Below are positions 50,768 to 56,860 of a stretch of 56,860 nucleotides of DNA, piece by piece. The stretch comes from Neoroseomonas terrae. GTDB taxonomy: Bacteria > Pseudomonadota > Alphaproteobacteria > Acetobacterales > Acetobacteraceae. How positions within the stretch are numbered: position 1 is the first letter of the stretch; every line of letters begins with the position of its first letter. The position numbers were made by a program, and so were the translations under genes. The notes below the pieces were generated by a model, which did no database searches, was not told the DNA's origin, and was given only the letters and a program-made list of their open reading frames with translations. The DNA is taken from contig NZ_JAAEDI010000014.1 in the NCBI RefSeq assembly GCF_018129025.1, positions 118,521 through 175,380 on the forward strand. The letters are read 5' to 3'.

Positions 50768-53038
50768 ATGATGTCTCGCCTAGCCGTCGCGTTCTTCGCG
50801 ACGGGATTTGCGGCGCTGCTGTGCCAGATCGTGTGGCAGCGCATGCTTGGCATCTTCGCCGGGTCCGACACCGTCTCGGCGGCGCTGGTGGTCGGGGCGT
50901 TCCTGGCCGGGCTCGGGCTCGGCTCCATCATCGGTGCGAAGGTCGCAGACCGCCTCAGCCCGGCGCGCGCGCTTGCCGGCTTCGCCCTCGCCGAGATCGG
51001 CGTCGGCGTTTTCGCGCTGCTCTCCAAGCCATTCCTGTACGACTGGCTGGCGACCGACATGGCGGGTGTGGTGGATGCCGCGCCGGCGATCTTCGCGCTG
51101 TGCTTCGCGGGCCTCGTTCTGCCCACCACGCTGATGGGCGCGTCCCTCCCGTTGCTGGCGCGCGCCGTCGCAACCTCGCGTGAGAGCATCGCCGAGCGCA
51201 TCGGGACGCTGTACGGGCTGAACACGCTCGGCGCGGGCATCGGCGCGCTGCTCGGCGGCTGGCTGCTGGTCGGGCATCTCGGCTTCGTCACGACGCTATG
51301 GTTAGCGGCCGGACTCGAATTCTTCGCTGCGGCGCTGTCGCTGACGCTGCTGCGGCAGCTCAGTGCCACGCCCGCGCCGGTGGCGGCGGCCGAGAAGCAG
51401 GATGATGCACGCTATGGCGGCCTGCCGCTCTGGTGCCTGCTCGTCTTCCTGTCCGGCTACGTCATCGTCGCGCTGGAAATCGTCTGGGTCCGCTTCATGG
51501 GCCAGGTCGGCCAGTACCATGCCTATCTGTTCCCGACTGTGCTCGGCATCTTCCTGCTCGCGGACGGGGCCGGCATGGCGCTCGCGTCCCGCCTGCTGCG
51601 GCGGATCGAGGACCCCCGGCCCGCCTTCTTCATCACCCAGTCGGCCGGGTTCGTCATCGCGACGCTGCTGCTGGTCGGGCTGTGGTTCGTGCTGCCGCAC
51701 CAGCCGCTGGCAGACGTCATGACGGTCGATGGCAACCGCATGCACGGCAGCGCGCTACTGACCACGATCGGGCTCACGCTTCTCGTCGTCGGACCGCCCT
51801 CCTTCCTGATCGGCATGACCTTCCCCTTCGTGCAGCGCGCGGTGCAGCGGGACCTTTCGTCGGTCGGCGCGCGCGTCGGCTGGGTGCAACTCGCCAACAT
51901 CGCAGGGAATGCGGCGGGCTCGATCCTGACCGGCCTCGTCACCTTCCATCTGCTCGGCATGGCCGGGACCCTGAAGCTGCTCGCTGTGCTGTCGCTGCTG
52001 CTGGTGCTGTTCTGGATCTGGCGCGCGGGCTGGACGAAGCGGCCCGCGGAGCTTGCGCTCGCCGCCGCTTGCGCCGTGCTGGTTTTCGCCTTGCCGGGCA
52101 ACGCCGCCTGGTGGACGCGGCTGCATGGCGAACGCCCCGGCCAGCCGGCAGCCTGGGCCGAGGACCGCTCGGGCATCGCCTATTTCCGCGACGAGCGCGC
52201 CGATGACGGCCGCGCCGACGGCCCCTTCTTCATCCAGGGCTTCAGCCAGGGCCGCATCCCCTTCCTGCCGATCCACCAGTTCCTTGGCGCGGTCGGCCCG
52301 CTGATGCACCCGAACCCGCGCGATGTGCTCGTGATCGGCGTCGGCAGCGGCGGCACGCCCTGGGCCGCCGGCATCCGACCCGAAAGCCGCGTCCGCGCCG
52401 TCGAGCTCGTCGGCCCGGTGCTGGCGGCGCTGGAGGAAGTCGGCCGCCGCCACCCCGGCAGCCCCATGGAACAGCTTTTCCGCGACCCGCGCTGGCACCT
52501 CGAATACGGCGATGGCCGCCGCACGCTGGCGCGGGAGGATCGCCGTTACGACATCATCGAGGCTGATGCGATCCTGCCGGAATCATCGCATTCCGGCCTG
52601 CTCTACAGCGCCGAGTTCCTCGAGCAGGTGCGCGAGCGCCTCGCGCCCGGGGGCCTCTATGTGCAATGGGCGCCGTCGCAGCGCTCCGTCGAGACCTTCG
52701 CCTCGGTCTTCCCCCACACGCTGCTGCTGATGCCGGTCGCCGTGCTGGTCGGATCGAACGAGCCGATCCCCTTCGACCCAGCCCGCCTCGCCCGCGCCTT
52801 CGAGACCGAGACGGCGCGCGAGCATCTGCGCCGCGGCAACCCGGCCTTCGCCGACTGGACCGCGCTGTACGCGGCGCCGGCGCTGGTCTGGGGGCCGGAT
52901 GCGCCGCGCGGCGAACCGCCGCTCAGCGACGTCTTTCCGCGTGACGAATTCTACCTGAACAACCCTGTGGTCACGACGGACGTCTTCGCCCGGCGGGCGC
53001 GGCGCGTGGTGGCGGATGGCAGCCCGACGGGGCCGTGA
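50768..53038 (+). CDS. Fused MFS-type membrane / spermidine synthase-like protein
   Basis: Protein of 756 residues. Residues ~1-440 are a polytopic membrane domain with about twelve segments (FFATGFAALLCQIVWQRMLG start, TLYGLNTLGAGIGALLGGWLL, later ANIAGNAAGSILTGL). This is the domain seen in fused MFS/spermidine synthases. Residues ~500-740 form a spermidine-synthase-like Rossmann domain: VLVIGVGSGGTPWAAG for the nucleotide site, AVELVGPVLAAL, YGDGRRTLAREDRRYDIIEADAI. GVGSGGT deviates from the usual G-G-G-D-G. ATG 50768 or 50771 follows GGGGGAGC. Aminopropyl transfer is uncertain. A link to polyamines would fit the homospermidine genes at 14-17 kb. Confidence 0.87.
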   Translation: MMSRLAVAFFATGFAALLCQIVWQRMLGIFAGSDTVSAALVVGAFLAGLGLGSIIGAKVADRLSPARALAGFALAEIGVGVFALLSKPFLYDWLATDMAGVVDAAPAIFALCFAGLVLPTTLMGASLPLLARAVATSRESIAERIGTLYGLNTLGAGIGALLGGWLLVGHLGFVTTLWLAAGLEFFAAALSLTLLRQLSATPAPVAAAEKQDDARYGGLPLWCLLVFLSGYVIVALEIVWVRFMGQVGQYHAYLFPTVLGIFLLADGAGMALASRLLRRIEDPRPAFFITQSAGFVIATLLLVGLWFVLPHQPLADVMTVDGNRMHGSALLTTIGLTLLVVGPPSFLIGMTFPFVQRAVQRDLSSVGARVGWVQLANIAGNAAGSILTGLVTFHLLGMAGTLKLLAVLSLLLVLFWIWRAGWTKRPAELALAAACAVLVFALPGNAAWWTRLHGERPGQPAAWAEDRSGIAYFRDERADDGRADGPFFIQGFSQGRIPFLPIHQFLGAVGPLMHPNPRDVLVIGVGSGGTPWAAGIRPESRVRAVELVGPVLAALEEVGRRHPGSPMEQLFRDPRWHLEYGDGRRTLAREDRRYDIIEADAILPESSHSGLLYSAEFLEQVRERLAPGGLYVQWAPSQRSVETFASVFPHTLLLMPVAVLVGSNEPIPFDPARLARAFETETAREHLRRGNPAFADWTALYAAPALVWGPDAPRGEPPLSDVFPRDEFYLNNPVVTTDVFARRARRVVADGSPTGP

Positions 53039-53041
53039 CAC

Positions 53042-53527
53042 CTATCCCGCGAAGCGCGCGAAATCCCGCGCGAGCCGTTCGTAGATCTCGCGCTTGAACG
53101 CGACGGCGAGGTCCGGCAGCTCGGCCAGCCGCGCCCAGCGCCAGGCGTCGAATTCCGGATGCGGGTCGAGGTCGAGCCGGATGTCGGAATCCTGCCCCGT
53201 GAACCGCATCGCGAACCATTTCTGCCGCTGCCCGCGATACTTCCCGCCCAGCGCCCTGCCCAGCAGTTCCGGCGGCAGTTCGTAGAACATCCAGTCCGGA
53301 TGCTCGGCGAGGATGTCGGCCTTCGCGGTGCCGACCTCCTCCTCCAGCTCGCGGAACACCGCGACCGCCGGGTCCTCTCCCGCATCCATCCCGCCCTGCG
53401 GCAACTGCCAGCCGCCCGGCGCGCCCTCGGCATTCGGCAGGTCGGCGCGGCGGGCGACCAGCACCAGCCCGGCCGCGTTGAACAGCACGGCGCCGACATT
53501 GTCGCGATAGGGGAGAGGGGCTGTCAT
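53042..53527 (-). CDS. rppH: RNA pyrophosphohydrolase (Nudix)
   Basis: Nudix hydrolase of 161 residues that removes pyrophosphate from the 5' end of mRNA and so starts decay; also acts on dinucleoside polyphosphates. The complete Nudix box GX5EX7REUXEEXGU runs from about G45 to G66, with the catalytic glutamates in RELEEEVG. NVGAVLFNAAGLVLVARR precedes it, and PGGWQLPQGGMD is typical of RppH/IalA. The ATG overlaps the stop of the deacetylase gene (ATGA). This gene order after ctpA is common in alphaproteobacteria. Confidence 0.93.
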   Translation of the reverse strand: MTAPLPYRDNVGAVLFNAAGLVLVARRADLPNAEGAPGGWQLPQGGMDAGEDPAVAVFRELEEEVGTAKADILAEHPDWMFYELPPELLGRALGGKYRGQRQKWFAMRFTGQDSDIRLDLDPHPEFDAWRWARLAELPDLAVAFKREIYERLARDFARFAG

Positions 53528-54786
53528 GGCGCGCTCGCGGGTCGGATAGGGTTGCCGCCATCGGCCACGGCCTCGGGCCGGCGGATCATCGCCGAGACCG
53601 GCGCCAGCACCAGCCCGCGCGATGCGAGCCCCGGCGCCCAGGCGGCGATGCGTTCCACCAGCACCGGTGTCGCCGCGCCGGCAAGGCCCAGCGCCGCGCC
53701 CCGCTCGCGCGCAAGGGCCTCCAGCTCCGCGAGCCGCCGGTCGATCTCCCCGCGCGTGCCCGCGGGCTCATCCAGCACGACATCGACGCTGCGGCCCCAG
53801 GCGCGGGCCGGCGACGGCGCGCCGGGTCGGGGGTCTAGATACAGCAGCCCGCGTTGGCGGAGAGCGTCCTGCACCGTGCCCATCGCCTCGGGCATGGCGG
53901 CGAAGCGCTCGCCGCGCAGCCCGCCGATCGCGCCGATCACGCCGACATAGCCCTGTGCGCGCGCCAGCACCCAGTCGAGTCGGTCCATGTTGTCGGGCAT
54001 GGACCGCCCGGTCAGCAGCGCCTGCTCGCCCGGATGGTTGTTGGGGTAGCCCGCCGGTTCCATCGGCAGGGACATCAGCGTCTCCATGCCGCGCTCCCGC
54101 GCGCGTTCGGCCGCCTGGCTGGGGCGCGCGGCATAGGGCGACAGCGCAAGGGCGACGGCGGGCGGCAGGCGACGGATCGCCTCATCCGTCTGCGTCGCGA
54201 TCTGGCCGATATCGGCGATGACGATGCCGATGCGGGGGCGGGTGTCGCGCCGGTCGAACTCGGCGCCATAAGCGCGGATCGGAGTCCGTCCATCGGTCCC
54301 GGCGCGTGGCAGCATGCCGTGGCGGCCGGCTTCCAACAGCCCCGGGTCAGGCGCGGCGATCGGCCGGGCGGGGGCACGCGGCGCGACTGCGGCAGCGAGC
54401 GGTGGCGGTTCCGGTGCAAGCGGTGGTGCCGCGGGCGCCGCGACCGCGGGAGGCACGGAAGGCTGGCCCGCGCGCGGTTGCGCGGCGCCCGTCACGGCGG
54501 GCGGATCCGGCGTCGATGGCGCGCCGGCCGGGGCCGTCGGCGCCGGGGAGGCAGGCGGCGTTGCCCCAACCGCTGCTGGCGGCACCAGCTCCGTCGTCCG
54601 GGACGCGACAGGATGGCTGGCTTCCGCGACAGGCCCCGTCGTGCCGGCCGCTGCGGCCTCCTCCGGCGTGGCCAGGACCGCCCGCCCAGGCGGCCCCAGC
54701 TGCTCCACCCACAGCGCGCCGCCGACACCAGCGGCGATCACAGCCACCCAGTAAGCCCCGAGCGCCTTCCATCCCGGCACGCGCAT
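53524..54786 (-). CDS. Divergent polysaccharide deacetylase family protein
   Basis: Protein of 420 residues. An N-terminal membrane anchor (YWVAVIAAGVGGALWVEQL) is followed by a Pro/Ala-rich linker of about 130 residues and a C-terminal divergent polysaccharide deacetylase domain (about 185-410). The domain reads PRIGIVIADIGQ, LALSPYAARPSQAAERARERG, MSLPMEPAGYPNNHPGEQALL and GVIGAIGGLRGERFAAMP. It is likely periplasmic. The family is linked to cell envelope carbohydrate processing, but its reaction is undefined and some NodB metal ligands are missing by design. It lies between ctpA and rppH. Confidence 0.9.
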   Translation of the reverse strand: MRVPGWKALGAYWVAVIAAGVGGALWVEQLGPPGRAVLATPEEAAAAGTTGPVAEASHPVASRTTELVPPAAVGATPPASPAPTAPAGAPSTPDPPAVTGAAQPRAGQPSVPPAVAAPAAPPLAPEPPPLAAAVAPRAPARPIAAPDPGLLEAGRHGMLPRAGTDGRTPIRAYGAEFDRRDTRPRIGIVIADIGQIATQTDEAIRRLPPAVALALSPYAARPSQAAERARERGMETLMSLPMEPAGYPNNHPGEQALLTGRSMPDNMDRLDWVLARAQGYVGVIGAIGGLRGERFAAMPEAMGTVQDALRQRGLLYLDPRPGAPSPARAWGRSVDVVLDEPAGTRGEIDRRLAELEALARERGAALGLAGAATPVLVERIAAWAPGLASRGLVLAPVSAMIRRPEAVADGGNPIRPASAP

Positions 54787-54806
54787 CGGCCGGCCGCCCG
54801 GCCGCG

Positions 54807-56192
54807 TCAGCGTGCGGCGCGGCGCTGCGGATTGGCGGGCGCCGCCGCGATGCCACGCAGCAGCGACAGCGCCTGCTGCAGCTGATGGTCGGTCTCAGGC
54901 TTGGTCGGGTCGAAGGCGGCCGCGCCTTCGGCCGGCATGCGCTGCACCCGTTCCACCAGCCCGGCGGGCAGGTTCAGCGGCGGCAGCGGGGGTGCGGCCT
55001 GCGGCTGCGCGCCGTTGTCGTTGCGCAGCGCGCGGCGCAGATCGGCCTCGCGGTCGCGCCGCGCGGCGACGGTCTGTGCCGCGTCCTCGCGCTGGGCCAG
55101 CACCTCGATGTCCGGCTCGATGCCCGTCGCCTGGATCGACCGGCCCGACGGCGTGTAGTAGCGCGCCGTGGTCAGGCGCATCGCGCCATTGCCCGGAATG
55201 GGCATGACCGTCTGCACGCTGCCCTTGCCGAAGGACTTCACGCCCATGACGATGGCGCGGCGATGGTCCTGCAGCGCGCCGGCGACGATCTCGGAGGCCG
55301 AGGCCGAGCCGGCGTTGATCAGCACCACGACCGGCAGGCCCTGGGCGATGTCGCCCGAGCGCGCGTTCCAGCGCTGCGCATCCTCCTGCCGGCGCGCACG
55401 GGTCGAGACGATCTCGCCCTGATCCAGGAAATCGTCCGAGACCTGCACCGCCTGATCGAGCAGCCCGCCCGGGTTGTTACGCAGGTCGAGCACGATGCCG
55501 CGCAGGTTGTTGCCCGCCTGCTGGCGGAGCTGCTGCATCGCGCGGCGCAGCGCCGTCTCGGTCTGCTCGTTGAAGGAGGACAGCCGGATGTAGCCGATGT
55601 CGCCCTCGAGCCGTGACCGCACGACCTGCGGGCGGATCACGTCGCGCGTGATGCTGAGCTCGATCGGCCGCTCGGCGCCTTCGCGCCGGATGGTGATGCG
55701 GATCGCGGTGCCGCGCTCGCCGCGCATCTGCTCGACCGCGTCCTGCAGCGTCAGCCCCTGAACGGAATTGCCGTTGAGGTGCGTGATGAGGTCGCCCGGC
55801 TTCACCCCGGCCCGCGCCGCCGGCGTGTCGTCGATCGGCGAGATCACCTTGACGTAGCCGTTCTCCTGCGTGACCTCGATGCCGAGACCGCCGAACTCGC
55901 CGCGCGTCTGGACCTGCATGTCGCGGAACATCCGCGCGTTCATGTAGGAGGAATGCGGATCGAGGCCGTTGAGCATGCCGTTGATGGCATTCTCAATCGC
56001 GTCGCGGTCGTTGACCGGCTCGACATATTCGGCGCGGACGCGCTCGAACACGTCGCCGAACAGGTTCAGCAGGCGATAGGTCTCCGCCCGGCCGCCACCG
56101 TCCTGCGCCCAGGCGCTCACCATCGGCCCGACGGCCACGCCTGCCACGAAAGCCGCACCAACCGCCGCGAAGGTCGCAGTCCTGCGCCGCAT
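54807..56192 (-). CDS. ctpA: Carboxy-terminal processing peptidase, S41 family
   Basis: Periplasmic serine protease of 461 residues. A signal/anchor (FAAVGAAFVAGVAVGPMVSAWA) is followed by NLFGDVFERVRAEYVEPV and a PDZ domain (about 85-170, with GIEVTQENGYVKVISPIDDTPA). The catalytic core has GIVLDLRNNPGGLLDQAV, the nucleophile in AGSASASEIVAGALQD (about residue 300) and the lysine of the Ser-Lys dyad in GVKSFGKGSVQT. The Pro-rich C-terminal region is typical of alphaproteobacterial CtpA. ATG 56192 follows GGAAGG at proper distance; two upstream ATG codons at 56213 and 56231 are less well placed. It is flanked by envC-like and deacetylase genes. Confidence 0.93.
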   Translation of the reverse strand: MRRRTATFAAVGAAFVAGVAVGPMVSAWAQDGGGRAETYRLLNLFGDVFERVRAEYVEPVNDRDAIENAINGMLNGLDPHSSYMNARMFRDMQVQTRGEFGGLGIEVTQENGYVKVISPIDDTPAARAGVKPGDLITHLNGNSVQGLTLQDAVEQMRGERGTAIRITIRREGAERPIELSITRDVIRPQVVRSRLEGDIGYIRLSSFNEQTETALRRAMQQLRQQAGNNLRGIVLDLRNNPGGLLDQAVQVSDDFLDQGEIVSTRARRQEDAQRWNARSGDIAQGLPVVVLINAGSASASEIVAGALQDHRRAIVMGVKSFGKGSVQTVMPIPGNGAMRLTTARYYTPSGRSIQATGIEPDIEVLAQREDAAQTVAARRDREADLRRALRNDNGAQPQAAPPLPPLNLPAGLVERVQRMPAEGAAAFDPTKPETDHQLQQALSLLRGIAAAPANPQRRAAR

Positions 56193-56400
56193 CCGAATTC
56201 CTTCCATCAGCATCGCCGGGCCAGTCAGCACGCGGCGAAAGATACCAACCTGTAGCGCAACGCGGGCCCGGGCGCAGCCCGAAACCGCGATGAAACATAG
56301 CCGTTACCTGCCTTACCGTACGTCCATCACTGGCTTACGGATCGGCAAGCCCGCCACTCGACGCGCAGCCTGCGCCCTTAGGCGAACCGCCCGTCAGAGC

Positions 56401-56860
56401 TTAGCCGGAGCCGCCCCGCGCCGCGGCGAGCCAGGGCTGCGGGTCCACCGGCTGCCCATTTCGCCGCAACTCCAGGTAGATACGCCCGCGGCCGCCCTCG
56501 CCTTGCCCTACCACGCCCACCGGCTCCCCGGCCAACAGCCGGGCGCCGGTTTCCGCATCGAGTCGGCCCAGCCCGGCGAGCACGACATGGTGCCCCTCCG
56601 CGCAATCCACAATCAGCAGCAGGCCGTAGCTACGGAACGGCCCGCTGAACACGGCGCGCCCGGCACAGGGGCTGACCACCCGCGCCCCGGCCGGTGCGGC
56701 GATGGTCTGACCGCGCGCCGCACCGCCATCTGCACTATCCCCGAAGCCGCGCAGCACGCGCCCCGCCACGGGCTGCACGCGCCCGCCCCGGCCGATAGCG
56801 GCGACGGCGCGTTCCGGCGCGGGCTCGGGCGACGGTTCGGGCACCGGCCGGCCCGCCCGG
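56401..56860 (-). CDS. EnvC-like murein hydrolase activator, M23 peptidase domain (partial, 3' end)
   Basis: Only the last ~150 codons are in the window; the frame is open to the right edge. The domain reads GRVLRGFGDSADGGAARGQTIAAPAGARVVSPCAGRAVFSGPFRSYGLLLIVDC, here seen in parts, with GHHVVLAGLG and GEGGRGRIYLELRRNGQPVDP, matching the C-terminal LytM/M23 domain of EnvC-type proteins. The usual metal-ligand HxH reads GHH-V, and the H/D pair of active M23 enzymes is not obvious, in line with EnvC-type activators that lack peptidase activity. A role in septal peptidoglycan splitting is inferred. A 208-base gap separates it from ctpA. Confidence 0.82.
   Translation of the reverse strand, partial: RAGRPVPEPSPEPAPERAVAAIGRGGRVQPVAGRVLRGFGDSADGGAARGQTIAAPAGARVVSPCAGRAVFSGPFRSYGLLLIVDCAEGHHVVLAGLGRLDAETGARLLAGEPVGVVGQGEGGRGRIYLELRRNGQPVDPQPWLAAARGGSG

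Noticed and set aside
1..56860. CRISPR arrays, tRNA or rRNA genes, insertion sequences, prophage or defence systems
   Set aside because: No regularly spaced direct repeats, cloverleaf-like sequence, transposase, integrase, restriction or toxin-antitoxin gene was recognised. The lone HNH protein is not enough to call a defence system.

Overview
The window looks like a chromosomal segment of a GC-rich alphaproteobacterium, most plausibly from the Acetobacteraceae (Roseomonas-like). Coding density and third-position GC are very high. Several gene families are typical of soil or environmental members of that group: many TctC/Bug-type substrate-binding proteins, class III CoA-transferases, crotonases, an HWE histidine kinase and homospermidine synthase. 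The right end carries the alphaproteobacterial order envC-like / ctpA / divergent polysaccharide deacetylase / rppH. The taxonomic call is an inference from gene content. No rRNA, tRNA, CRISPR array, insertion sequence or phage gene was found.

Layout. 0-2.1 kb is the decayed edge of a surface-polysaccharide locus: a glycosyltransferase with a truncated tail, and an rmlB'-'rmlD fusion remnant that is also frameshifted. 2.3-3.7 kb holds a DUF4126 membrane protein and a DUF4142-like exported protein. 4.1-12.25 kb is a catabolic locus of TctC, amidohydrolase, TctC and an IclR regulator, then a TctC on the opposite strand divergent from CoA-transferase, enoyl-CoA hydratase and TctC. IclR-like palindromes lie in the divergent promoter region. 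12.8-18.6 kb (minus strand) is a polyamine block: ureohydrolase, ornithine-type decarboxylase behind a hairpin-rich leader, homospermidine synthase, and an AidB-like acyl-CoA dehydrogenase whose start codon sits in a hairpin. 18.7-21.5 kb is an aminotransferase / AtzG-like / amidase operon. 21.5-25.2 kb has an RMD1-family protein, a class III aminotransferase, HupE/UreJ and a secreted lectin-like protein. 25.3-27.3 kb is a MaoC / metallo-hydrolase / crotonase operon, followed by four consecutive hairpins.

27.6-30.6 kb encodes a sugar ABC importer (binding protein plus two permeases) with no ATPase. 30.7-34.2 kb has a peroxiredoxin-like/2OG-Fe(II) oxygenase fusion, an HNH endonuclease, a carboxylesterase and glutamyl-Q tRNA(Asp) synthetase. 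34.2-37.7 kb is a second catabolic cassette (TctC, class II aldolase, flavin reductase, TctC). 37.8-44.2 kb has a crotonase, an MDR oxidoreductase, the HWE kinase, a luciferase-like monooxygenase and a seventh TctC. 44.3-47.7 kb is one large surface-type protein (GH64-like plus DUF4114) with no signal peptide. 47.7-53.0 kb has an SDR-fold protein lacking catalytic residues, a small membrane protein, a TPP enzyme and a fused MFS/spermidine-synthase protein. 53.0 kb to the end is rppH, polysaccharide deacetylase, ctpA and a partial envC-like gene.

Two themes link the genes. The first is uptake and CoA-dependent or hydrolytic breakdown of small organic acids, with seven TctC receptors but no TctA/TctB membrane subunits here. 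The second is polyamine and other amine nitrogen metabolism. The observations most worth following are the oxygenase fusion, the GH64/DUF4114 protein, the structured decarboxylase leader, the hairpin-buried start codon, the IclR-type sites and the rml fusion remnant.
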